The position numbers were made by a program, and so were the translations under genes. Below, one piece after another: positions 1 through 7,105 of a DNA stretch of 64,000 bases; the first letter of the stretch is position 1, and each line of letters opens with the position of its first letter. Below the pieces are notes generated by a model. The model was not told the DNA's origin. It made no database searches and saw only the letters and a program-made list of their open reading frames with translations. Source of the stretch: Anaerolineae bacterium UTCFX1. GTDB taxonomy: Bacteria > Chloroflexota > Anaerolineae > Anaerolineales > Villigracilaceae. Location of the stretch: contig MWTB01000002.1 of assembly GCA_002050275.1 (NCBI GenBank), forward strand, positions 165,176-229,175. The letters run 5' to 3'.

Positions 1-1
1 T

Positions 2-241
2 GACGGAACATTACGTTTTAAAGAAGAACCCTATATCCAAGTATTGGAGGGGTGCTGACCGCCTCAACTGACCATCGGTTCGATGGTACTCAAACCTGGC
101 GAAAGTACGATCGTCGAGTCAAGTGTATTTATGATGCACGAGGGTATGGATGGTCCACATGACTTTGCGGTGCATTTGAAAACAAACGACTCAACTAATC
201 CTGATCTGATTGTGCATGTTCTATCCAATTGGATACCGTGA
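2..241 (+). CDS. C-terminal part of a DUF1573-like protein, probable selenoprotein (TGA at 56-58)
   Basis: The gene enters from the left edge. Its frame is open from base 2 to a TGA stop at 239-241, apart from one internal TGA at 56-58. The part after that TGA carries PGES, then FMMHEGMDGPHDF, then LKTND, and ends VLSNWIP. This is the pattern of DUF1573-like Ig-fold proteins, and the Met/His cluster suggests metal contact. The internal TGA follows EGC and precedes PPQ; relatives as I remember them read EGCCPP, so the TGA stands at a Cys position. A 7-bp hairpin follows at once. I infer Cys-Sec (CU). The alternatives are a nonsense mutation or a base error in a Cys codon. The N-terminus and any signal peptide lie outside the window. 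The gene is convergent with the ATPase and shares a terminator with it. Confidence 0.55.
56..87 (+). promoter_or_regulatory. candidate SECIS element 1 (TGA plus hairpin)
   Basis: TGA at 56-58 is followed by ACCATCG (71-77), loop GTT (78-80) and CGATGGT (81-87), a perfect 7-bp stem. There are 19 nt between the TGA and the loop, and the loop starts with G. Both points fit the bacterial SECIS consensus (loop 16-37 nt after UGA, with G among its first bases). Confidence 0.6.
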
Positions 242-253
242 GTGCATGTAATA

Positions 254-291
254 ACAACAACGGCGAGACTTTCCAGTCTCGCCGTTGTTGT
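254..291. terminator. bidirectional terminator hairpin
   Basis: A perfect 17-bp stem (254-270 with 275-291) and a TTCC loop lie between two convergent genes, ending at 241 (+) and 306 (-). A short T-rich stretch follows on both sides. The stem reads ACAACAACGGCGAGACT on the left arm. Confidence 0.8.
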
Positions 292-305
292 CTTATAACC
301 TTGTC

Positions 306-2390
306 TTATTTCTGTTTCAACAGTCTTGCTGAGTTTCCCATAATGCCAATGTCAGGCAGGGATTGTGCTGCGGCGGCAAGAACGGGGGGCAGGAAGCCGA
401 ATGCTGCAAGGGTCAGCCCAATGGCATTATAGGCTGTCGTGAACAGCAAGTTCATCTTTACCACTCTCATCGTTCGTTGGGCGATCTTCAATATCTCGGG
501 CACCAGGTTCCAGTCTTCGCGCATCAGGGCGATATGAGCTGCTTCGATGGCAACGTCCGTGCCTGCCGCACCCATCGCAATGCCAATATCCGCTTGAGCG
601 AGTGCAGGTGCATCATTGACACCGTCGCCGATCATGACCACCACATGTCCCTTCGCCTGATATTCCTTCACGATATCGATCTTATGTTCAGGCAAAAGAT
701 TGGCTCGGTAGGAAACACCCAGTTTTTCCGCCAGTGTGGATGCGGCCCGTTCATTGTCTCCCGTAAGCAATTCGATGTGTCCAATACCCAGTGTGCGGAC
801 ATACTTCAGAGCGGTTGGAACTTCCTCTCGCAAAGTGTCTGCCGCCGCAAGCACGCCGACGAGTTCATGATCGCTTTCCATGAATAGAAGTGTTTTTCCC
901 TGCGCTTCAAGGTCAGACGCAAGATTTAACGTTTCAGCAGAAGGAATCATGCGACGATTGCCGACTGCAATGCGGCGTGCGTCTATGAGAGCACGCACAC
1001 CCTGTCCAGGCACCGATTCAAAGTCTTGCGGTTCGTTCAGGGAAATATTTTCCGCACCTGCCAACCTGCGGACTGCCTCTGCCAGTGGGTGTTCCGAATA
1101 ACGTTCAGCAGATGCAGCGATGGAGATGATTTCAGTACGTGAGAGTCCATTCAAGGAAATCACATCGGTTACCTGCGGCTGACCGAGGGTGAGTGTGCCC
1201 GTTTTATCGACCAATAAAACATCGGCACGTGCAAGTAGTTCGAGATATTTGCCGCCTTTGATCAGCAAGCCACGTTTAGCGCTGGCGCCGACGGATGCGA
1301 GCATGGCAATAGGAGTTGCCAACGCGAAGGAACAGGAACATGCCACTAGTAATACTGCCGCAGTGGAAAGTGGGTTGCGAGTAATAAGAAAGGTTATCGC
1401 GGCGATGGCAGCAACAACAGGCAGATACCAGGCGCTGAATTTGTCGGCAATGCGTTGAACGTCGGCGCGATGCCCTTCGGCTTCTTCCACCATCTTGACC
1501 ACGCGCCCAAAGGTGGTATCCACGCCAATCCGCTCAGCGCGGATACGCAGGCTGCCAAGTTTGGCAATCGTCGCAGCGTAGACATGAGTCCCGTTTGCGG
1601 CTTCGATAGGCATGGACTCACCCGTGATGGCGGATTGGTCAACAGTCGCTTGTCCACTGATGACTTCTCCATCGACGGCGATCTTTTCACCTGGACGCAC
1701 AATCACAATATCACCGACTTTCACCTGTGCGATCGGAAGTTCGATCTCCAAGCCCGTTTGTTCCACGCGTGCGGTCTGTGGTGCAAGTGAGGTTAGTTCC
1801 TTAACAGCGCGGCGGGCGCTTTCAGTGGTGAAGTTCTCCACGTAATCACCGATACGCATGAAGACGACCACCAGTGCCGCTGTAGCCCATTGACCAACGA
1901 CCAATGCGGCAATCACACCCAGAGTCATCAACGTGTGCGAGATGATCTGGCGATTGAGCGTGGCACTGATGACGTTCTTGAAGACGGGATACCCACCCGC
2001 AATCACGATCACAAGACCCAGCAGGAATGGCACGCGTTCGTTCAGAAAGTCGAACCAGCCCAAGAGTTCACCAAAGATGACCACGCTAAGAATAAGGGCG
2101 AAGACGCCGACCAGCAGGAGAGTTAATCGGCGGTTGAAATCTTCCATTGAAACAGGATCAGTTTGCGGGTCGGTGGAGGTGGGGACATCATATCCTGCGC
2201 CTTGCACTGCCGTGCGGATGGTGGATAAGTCTACTTGGGCGTTGTCAAGTTTTATGATTGCTTTTTCTGAGCCGAGAAAGACATTCACAGATTGCACGCC
2301 AGGCAGTTTTTCGATGGCATGTTGAACGTGTTGAGTGCATTCGGCGCAGTCCATGCCCGAGATGGGGATTTCGAGTGTTTGATCATCCAT
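306..2390 (-). CDS. P1B-type heavy-metal-translocating P-type ATPase with CSC motif
   Basis: An inner-membrane ATPase of 694 residues that should export a soft metal cation. An N-terminal HMA domain has GMDCAEC (residues 12-18). The actuator TGES is at 256-259, the transmembrane metal motif at 351-353, phosphorylation motif DKTGTLT at 395, and GDGVNDAP further on. The transmembrane motif reads ACSCSFALATP, so the usual CPC proline is Ser. The end combines AYN, seen in Cu pumps, with an SLPDIG...NSARLL ending more like Zn/Cd pumps, so the substrate is uncertain. The ATG at 2390 overlaps the end of the ArsR gene by 8 nt, which implies translational coupling; the frame is open further upstream, but there is no reason to start inside the regulator. 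The neighbouring CmtR-like repressor points to Cd, Pb or Zn. Confidence 0.93.
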   Translation of the reverse strand: MDDQTLEIPISGMDCAECTQHVQHAIEKLPGVQSVNVFLGSEKAIIKLDNAQVDLSTIRTAVQGAGYDVPTSTDPQTDPVSMEDFNRRLTLLLVGVFALILSVVIFGELLGWFDFLNERVPFLLGLVIVIAGGYPVFKNVISATLNRQIISHTLMTLGVIAALVVGQWATAALVVVFMRIGDYVENFTTESARRAVKELTSLAPQTARVEQTGLEIELPIAQVKVGDIVIVRPGEKIAVDGEVISGQATVDQSAITGESMPIEAANGTHVYAATIAKLGSLRIRAERIGVDTTFGRVVKMVEEAEGHRADVQRIADKFSAWYLPVVAAIAAITFLITRNPLSTAAVLLVACSCSFALATPIAMLASVGASAKRGLLIKGGKYLELLARADVLLVDKTGTLTLGQPQVTDVISLNGLSRTEIISIAASAERYSEHPLAEAVRRLAGAENISLNEPQDFESVPGQGVRALIDARRIAVGNRRMIPSAETLNLASDLEAQGKTLLFMESDHELVGVLAAADTLREEVPTALKYVRTLGIGHIELLTGDNERAASTLAEKLGVSYRANLLPEHKIDIVKEYQAKGHVVVMIGDGVNDAPALAQADIGIAMGAAGTDVAIEAAHIALMREDWNLVPEILKIAQRTMRVVKMNLLFTTAYNAIGLTLAAFGFLPPVLAAAAQSLPDIGIMGNSARLLKQK

Positions 2391-2736
2391 TGGTTTTCTC
2401 CACGGGAGCGTTATAGCGAGTACATTCGTATACGCCGCGCGCGACATCTGCCAGTAGTTCATCGGCGAGCAGGAGCAATTCCGCAACGCGGTCATCGCTT
2501 AGAGAGTAATAGGCGAAGCGCCCCTGCTGGCGAAGGGATACCAGTCCACAATCGCGCAAACAGGCGAGATGGTTGGAAACGTTGGGTTGCGTGAGACCTG
2601 TGGTTTGCACTAGGTCGCTGACGGTACGCTCGTTATCACGCAGCGCTTCAAGAATGGATAGACGGGATGGGTCGGCAAAGCCGCGAAAGAGTTTGGCTTG
2701 CAGGGCAATGCTGGAGGTGGAGGGGGTGATAAGCAT
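2383..2736 (-). CDS. ArsR/SmtB-family metal-responsive repressor, CmtR-like
   Basis: A winged-helix repressor of 117 residues that should leave its operator when it binds metal. The recognition helix reads NVSNHLACLRDCGLV, with Cys59 and Cys63, and a third Cys (C105) lies near the C-terminus in VYECTRY. This matches CmtR, the Cd/Pb sensor, which binds metal with two recognition-helix Cys and one C-terminal Cys. I start it at the ATG at 2736 because AGGA lies 7 nt upstream. A start 23 codons earlier is open but would put the operator palindrome inside the gene. It is the first gene of a two-gene operon with the ATPase and is probably autoregulated through the palindrome at 2753-2772. Confidence 0.9.
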   Translation of the reverse strand: MLITPSTSSIALQAKLFRGFADPSRLSILEALRDNERTVSDLVQTTGLTQPNVSNHLACLRDCGLVSLRQQGRFAYYSLSDDRVAELLLLADELLADVARGVYECTRYNAPVEKTNG

Positions 2737-2752
2737 GGTTCCTCGTATCATC

Positions 2753-2772
2753 ATATCAGTATATACTGATAT
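2753..2772. promoter_or_regulatory. ArsR-type operator palindrome
   Basis: A perfect 20-bp palindrome, ATATCAGTATATACTGATAT, lies 17 bp before the repressor start. It is AT-rich and of the size typical of ArsR/SmtB operators. I infer that the adjacent repressor binds here. Confidence 0.75.
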
Positions 2773-2915
2773 ATAGTATTTCAGGGCGAATTTGTCAATA
2801 TTCATCGGCGGATAGTGGTTATCTGCTCTTGTGATGGGGTTGAGTAGAAATCGTTCTACACTGAACGTATCAACTTTGCTTGCAATGGGTAAAATGATAT
2901 GAAATGAATGCTGAC

Positions 2916-3128
2916 ATGAAAATAAGATTCAATGCAAACATCACTTGTCCGCAATGCGGGTTTGTCAAACAAGAGCAGATGCCGCCTGATACTTGAGTCA
3001 TTTTTTATCAATGCACCAGTTGTGGTGCAGTCCTTCGACCCAAAGCAGGGGATTGCTGCGTCTATTGCTCATACTCTGATACCCACTGTCCATCGAAACA
3101 AAAAGAAGAAGACACTTCTACAATATAA
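2916..3128 (+). CDS. GDCCVxC domain selenoprotein (TGA at 2994-2996 read as Sec)
   Basis: A Cys-rich protein of 70 residues if the TGA at codon 27 is read through. It begins MKIRFNANITCPQCGF, continues MPPDT-[TGA]-VIFYQCTSCG, and has GDCCVYC (motif GDCCVxC). Cys-containing relatives have a Cys at the TGA position (pattern DACQxFYEC). I recall this group being annotated as a '(seleno)protein' family, so Sec here has precedent. A 7-bp hairpin with a GTTG loop follows. In-frame ATGs at 2904 and 2916 are both possible; 2916 fits the family length better. Function is unknown; two CxxC knuckles suggest a metal site or thiol redox. It lies 12 nt before the DsrE-like gene, so the two are probably co-transcribed. 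Confidence 0.78.
2994..3029 (+). promoter_or_regulatory. candidate SECIS element 2 (TGA plus hairpin)
   Basis: TGA at 2994-2996. Stem TGCACCA (3012-3018) pairs with TGGTGCA (3023-3029); loop GTTG (3019-3022). There are 22 nt between TGA and loop, and the loop opens with GTT as in element 1. Confidence 0.68.
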
Positions 3129-3140
3129 CGGAGATATTCA

Positions 3141-3470
3141 ATGGAGAAAGAGATCCTGTTCGTTATCAACGATGGTCCTTATGGCAATGAACGTCCGTAT
3201 AACGCATTACACCATGCGATGAACTTGAGCAAGCGGGAGGGAACACAGGTTAAGGTGTTTCTCGTTGCCGATGCGGTCAACTGTGCCCGAAAAGGACAAA
3301 GCACGCCCGATGGTTATTACAACATCGAACGAATGGTCAAATCGCTAGCGAAGCGCGGCAAAGTCGCTACCTGAGGGACGTGCAGTTCTTCCCGAGGCCT
3401 CGGGGCTGATGATCTGACCGAAGGTGTGGAGATGGGCAATATGGATCTACTTGGTGATTGGACACTGTAG
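3141..3470 (+). CDS. DsrE-like protein, probable selenoprotein (UGTC motif), ending at an early amber codon
   Basis: DsrE/DsrF-type fold, a sulfur-carrier or redox family. The first 77 residues (MEKEILFVINDGPYGNERPYN..., VKVFLVADAVNCARKGQ, GYYNIERM) match the family closely. Codon 78 is TGA (3372-3374), followed by GTC, so the family CGTC motif would read UGTC. After it the frame runs on in family style (SRGL, DDLTEG) to DWTL and then TAG at 3468-3470. Seven more family-like codons (VDQVIVY) lie between that TAG and a TGA at 3492-3494. The family usually has about 117 residues, exactly the number of codons before 3492. So the TAG probably replaces Trp and trims eight residues. I annotate the end at the TAG. 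SD-like GGAGA precedes the ATG at 3141. Confidence 0.7.
3372..3405 (+). promoter_or_regulatory. candidate SECIS element 3 (TGA plus hairpin)
   Basis: TGA at 3372-3374. Stem CCCGA (3391-3395) pairs with TCGGG (3400-3404), extended by a T-G pair (3390/3405); loop GGCC. There are 21 nt between TGA and loop, and the loop begins with G. Confidence 0.6.
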
Positions 3471-3527
3471 GTAGATCAGGTGATTGTGTATTGATTAATA
3501 AATTGAATAGATATAGAGGTTGCGTTT

Positions 3528-4649
3528 CTATTGTGCTGTTGGCAACGTGAAACTAAGCACGCTCCCTTTTCCTTCACCTTCTGACTCTGCCCAAATCCGT
3601 CCGCTATGTGCTTCGACGAGGGCACGTGCAATCGTCAAACCGATACCGCTTCCGCCGCCGCTTTGGCGAGAGCGGGATTTGTCTACGCGGTAGAAACGGT
3701 CAAAGATGTGGGAGAGATGTTCAGTTGAAATACCAACCCCTGTGTCATGAACAGAAAATTGAACGTAGTCATTTGTTTGCTTTGCAGAGATGATGACATT
3801 TCCGCCTTCAGGCGTGTATTGCAGCGCGTTACCTGTGAGGTTGGTTAGAATTTGAATAGAGCGATCTTCATCGGCGAAAATAGGTGGAAGGTCAGGAGCT
3901 AGTTCAAAGCCCAGAGAGATACTTTTGGATTGGGCTTTTGACGAGAGCCGTTTGGTCACTGTTTGCACAAGGGAGGAAACGTCCAAAGAGCGGAAATCCA
4001 ATTCATAAGCACCGGCTTCGACGCGACTGAGTTCCTGCAAATCGTCCACCAGATGATTGAGTCGATCCGCTTCTGCGTGAATTTGTTGATATGTTTCATC
4101 GTTGGCGGGAAGAACGCCGTCCATCAAACCTTCCATCGAACCTTTGATGGCAGTGAGCGGCGTGCGCAGTTCATGACTGACATCGCCGATGAGACGGCGA
4201 CGCATGGCTTCAACCTGATCCAGTTTCTCTGCCATTTGATTGAATCTTGCGGCAAGTTGAGAAAGTTCATCGTTACCATCAACCTGAACGCGTTCATCGT
4301 AACGACCATCGGCAATGCGCTGCGTGGCATCCGACATTGCCAGTACAGGGGCAACAACGCTTCGACTGAAAAGAAAGCTGAGCGCAAGCGCGGCGAGTAT
4401 TGCAGTTAGTGCAGCATATAAAAGTGCTTCATTGAAGCTGGCGCGGAAGTCGACGAAGAGTTGAGACATCGTATTTGAACCTTCCATCATCCCATTCATC
4501 ATCCCTCCCATGCCGACCATATGACGATTGAATGCCGCTGGCAAAATGAACTGGCTGGCAACGCCCAGTACTAACACTCCCAAAACAATAATGACCAGAT
4601 AGGAGAGAAATAATTTTGCACCAAAATGTCTGTGAAAATAATCAACCAT
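3528..4649 (-). CDS. two-component sensor histidine kinase with Met-rich sensor loop
   Basis: Membrane kinase of 373 residues. TM1 lies at about 12-36. A short extracytoplasmic loop contains a Met-rich run (HMVGMGGMMNGMM, about 43-55). TM2 lies at about 75-95, then HAMP, then HisKA with H159 in DVSHELRTP, then the HATPase domain with an N box in NLTGNALQYT, DTGVGIS and GSGIGLTIA. The ATG at 4649 is chosen because GAGG lies just upstream and it follows the regulator's stop by 10 nt. It is the second gene of an operon with the response regulator. The Met-rich loop suggests Cu(I)/Ag(I) sensing (inference). Confidence 0.92.
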   Translation of the reverse strand: MVDYFHRHFGAKLFLSYLVIIVLGVLVLGVASQFILPAAFNRHMVGMGGMMNGMMEGSNTMSQLFVDFRASFNEALLYAALTAILAALALSFLFSRSVVAPVLAMSDATQRIADGRYDERVQVDGNDELSQLAARFNQMAEKLDQVEAMRRRLIGDVSHELRTPLTAIKGSMEGLMDGVLPANDETYQQIHAEADRLNHLVDDLQELSRVEAGAYELDFRSLDVSSLVQTVTKRLSSKAQSKSISLGFELAPDLPPIFADEDRSIQILTNLTGNALQYTPEGGNVIISAKQTNDYVQFSVHDTGVGISTEHLSHIFDRFYRVDKSRSRQSGGGSGIGLTIARALVEAHSGRIWAESEGEGKGSVLSFTLPTAQ

Positions 4650-4659
4650 AATTCCTCGC

Positions 4660-5343
4660 TTACATTGGTTCATCTTCGAAGCGATACCCAACACCACGCA
4701 CAGTGGCGATCAGGTCATCCCGCCCAAGTTTTTGGCGCACGTGACCAAGATGCACATCCACTACGCGGATCTCACCGAAGTATTCGCCGCCCCAAACCTT
4801 CTCCAACAGTTGCTCACGTGATAATACGCGTCCATGATTTTCTGCGAGCGCTTTAAGCAGGTCGAATTCAACGGCTGTCAGCTCGATGGAATTTTCATCT
4901 ACAGTGACTTTACGTGCGCCGACATCCACGCGCACATGCTGGAAGGACAGCACGCTTCTTTCCCCGCCCGAACCTGCTACTGCTTCGATGCGCCTTAACG
5001 ATGCCTTGACCCTTGCCACCAACTCGCGCGGACTAAATGGCTTGGTCACATAGTCATCTGCACCAACAGACAAACCGATGATCTTATCTGTCTCCTCGGT
5101 TCTTGCTGTAAGCATGATGACATAAACATCCGACTCTCTGCGAAGGCGCGATAGTAACTCGATACCGTCCATGCCAGGGAGCATGACATCGAGAATGACC
5201 AGGTCAGGCTTGAAAGCGCGCGCGGCTTTGAGCCCTGCGTTGCCATCGGATGCAATGAATACATCATACCCTTCAGGCTTGAGATACGCACTGACTAGAT
5301 TTGTGATCGAAGGTTCGTCATCAACAACCAGTATTTTTGTCAT
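4660..5343 (-). CDS. OmpR/PhoB-family response regulator
   Basis: 227 residues. The N-terminal receiver has acidic pocket DDE at 8-10, phospho-acceptor D52 in LVILDVMLPGMDG, and K101 in TKPFSPREL. The C-terminal winged-helix DNA-binding domain ends with VRGVGYRFE, typical of the family. The kinase gene follows 10 nt downstream. Its likely target is the Met-rich protein gene immediately upstream, which carries four 11-bp-spaced repeats in its promoter, the spacing used by this regulator class. The SD is weak. A terminator separates it from the upstream gene. Confidence 0.95.
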   Translation of the reverse strand: MTKILVVDDEPSITNLVSAYLKPEGYDVFIASDGNAGLKAARAFKPDLVILDVMLPGMDGIELLSRLRRESDVYVIMLTARTEETDKIIGLSVGADDYVTKPFSPRELVARVKASLRRIEAVAGSGGERSVLSFQHVRVDVGARKVTVDENSIELTAVEFDLLKALAENHGRVLSREQLLEKVWGGEYFGEIRVVDVHLGHVRQKLGRDDLIATVRGVGYRFEDEPM

Positions 5344-5360
5344 GGAGTGATTCTACCCAT

Positions 5361-5399
5361 AAAAAAGACAGCGGACGCACTTCTGGCATCCGCTGTCTT
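5361..5399 (-). terminator. Rho-independent terminator
   Basis: Stem AAGACAGCGGA / TCCGCTGTCTT with a 13-nt loop. On the minus strand it is followed by a run of six T. It lies just after the Met-rich protein gene. Confidence 0.85.
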
Positions 5400-5411
5400 C
5401 GTGAAATCTTT

Positions 5412-6272
5412 CTACTCGTATTCAGCTTCTTCGATGAAAGCGCCATGCCACGTGTGGAGGAAGACCTGTCCGCTGTAACCATTGATACTCAACATACCAG
5501 CCACCTCGCCATCCTTCTCAAAATCGAGAGTATAGTAGCCATAGAATTGCATAGGGTCTGTGGCAGCAACTGCACCCGAGATATTCGCATCGAGATATTT
5601 CTGGGCGTATTCGATTGCCTGTTCAGGAGTGACGGTCATTGCAGAACTGAGATCAACAGGGGAAGTGTTATCCCAACCCTGCATCATAGTGTTACCGTAA
5701 CCCATCATCCCGCCATTGCCCATCATGCCGTAGCCGTTGCTACCCATCATATTGTCGTGGTTAATTCCGCTGTATTTCAGGTTCCACATCATGTTGGGAC
5801 CATGCTCGGGGTAGGCAACCTGTGAAATAGGGTCAACAAGCAATTCGAAGGCACCAATACTTGCGCTGGCTTCCTTGACGATTACATAGCCGTTGTTGTC
5901 GAAGACCATGATCTCGGCGATCTCCAGATCGGAGTTGTTCAGATTTGCGAGATATTTCTCAGCGGCGGCTTTGGTCTGGTCAACGGTCAGCGGTGTGACG
6001 TTGGCGTTGTTGTAGCCATAGCCGTTCATCATATTGCCGCCATTTCCCATCATTCCTCCTGGTCCGTAGGTGTTGTTGCCGTAACCGTCCATCATGCTGG
6101 GTCCACGTCCGTTCATCATATTGGGTCCGTAGGCTTGGTTGTCGCTCCAACCATACATCATGGATGGACCGAAAGAGTTGGCTCGTGCGTACATGTTGCC
6201 AGCGAAAAAGATGGCACCTGCCAGTCCGAGGACGACGAGCACCGTCAAGATTGTAGATAAAGTTTTGTTCAT
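5412..6272 (-). CDS. Met/Gly/Tyr/Asn-rich membrane-anchored protein with PepSY-like segments
   Basis: 286 residues. An N-terminal hydrophobic segment (about 7-27) anchors or exports it. Two Met-rich tracts with repeated units of the type GPxMMxG and GxGGMM lie at about 35-90 and 165-205. Between and after them are two similar segments (VTPLTVDQTKAAAEKYL... and MTVTPEQAIEYAQKYL...) that look like PepSY repeats. Paired Met residues suggest a periplasmic-side copper or silver buffer; this is inference. A good AGGAG lies 9 nt before the ATG. The promoter region holds four phased TAAAG repeats, so control by the adjacent two-component system is likely. Confidence 0.85.
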   Translation of the reverse strand: MNKTLSTILTVLVVLGLAGAIFFAGNMYARANSFGPSMMYGWSDNQAYGPNMMNGRGPSMMDGYGNNTYGPGGMMGNGGNMMNGYGYNNANVTPLTVDQTKAAAEKYLANLNNSDLEIAEIMVFDNNGYVIVKEASASIGAFELLVDPISQVAYPEHGPNMMWNLKYSGINHDNMMGSNGYGMMGNGGMMGYGNTMMQGWDNTSPVDLSSAMTVTPEQAIEYAQKYLDANISGAVAATDPMQFYGYYTLDFEKDGEVAGMLSINGYSGQVFLHTWHGAFIEEAEYE

Positions 6273-6326
6273 TTCTGTGATCTCCTTTTGATCAAATCAC
6301 ACTTTCATGTGTTGTTTTATGATCAC

Positions 6327-6381
6327 AGTTTACTTTTGAGCTTTAAAGTGGCTGTAAAGCAATTTTAAAGATTTGGTAAAG
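6327..6381 (-). promoter_or_regulatory. phased 11-bp direct repeats (response-regulator box) and -10 element
   Basis: TAAAG occurs four times at exactly 11-bp spacing: 6344-6348, 6355-6359, 6366-6370 and 6377-6381. On the minus strand this reads CTTTA repeats, ending about 10 bp before a TAAACT -10 hexamer (6327-6332). This is the usual layout of PhoB/OmpR-class activation sites. Confidence 0.7.
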
Positions 6382-7105
6382 AAATTATGAGCTATCCTGT
6401 ATATGGCACCAACATTGTTATTCCCACGCTATTAAATGATGTACCGTGGGAAGTCATTAGCAGTGTTCAGCTAACACGTTGACACCTTGGTTTTGTGATT
6501 TATCCATGTTTCAAAGGATATCCAAGTAAAGTGTAGTTATGTGCCAGGAAGCGATATTCCTAGACATTGATCTGGAAAATAGGGTAATTCACCGTATAGG
6601 AATAGTGGCGCGTTTGATTAGCCAAATGAGAATGATGCGGTTTTTTGAGACCGAAAATTGCCTGAACTACAAAGAAGCCTTCACCCGGAAAGGCTTTCTG
6701 ATGTTGGATCAAGTGTTGCTCAATCTGTATTGCAGTTATTGAAACGCGGTCGATACCCTTCAAAACGAGAGCGTGTAGGATGTTAGGTATCCTTCAACGA
6801 GATCTCCCACGCTCGTTTCTCTACCCATTTCCCACGGTCGAGCACGATTTATGACAGTGGGAACGGTAGTTTGCCTTTCAAGATGATTCATGGAGTTTCG
6901 AGCCATCCATTGTGAATGATCGAACCTGGCAAACTGCAAGAAGACATTCATTTACCAGTCTGGGTAGGACCCCCTAAAGACTGCGTTTATGATGGTGAAA
7001 CTGAAAAGAAAAGCGACAGTATTTAGATACCCCCTTGTTCCCTCACTTAAAATGCTGACGATAAATTAATTATCAGAAACTTACAATCCAGGAGATCTGT
7101 ACCAA
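6382..7105. other. 724-bp stretch without a supportable gene
   Basis: Only short open frames (63-67 codons, both strands) with no recognisable family, no good ribosome binding site and no coding bias. It contains inverted repeats built on TTCCCAC/GTGGGAA: TTCCCACG at 6421-6428 with CGTGGGAA at 6445-6452, and a second TTCCCAC...GTGGGAA pair at about 6828-6863. A possible operator, GATAA-ATTAA-TTATC, lies at 7060-7074 ahead of the next gene. It is probably the left flank of the mobile segment. Confidence 0.5.

Noticed and set aside
363..887. Long open frame antisense to the P-type ATPase
   Set aside because: It overlaps a fully conserved ATPase gene and shows no family pattern; a shadow frame.
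6539..6951. Short open frames on both strands before the recombinase
   Set aside because: No SD, no family pattern, and the frames overlap on opposite strands; treated as non-coding.
6382..7105. A second copy of the tRNA-Asp 3' end (left att site)
   Set aside because: I searched the region by eye for GGTTCGAATCCC and its complement and saw none.
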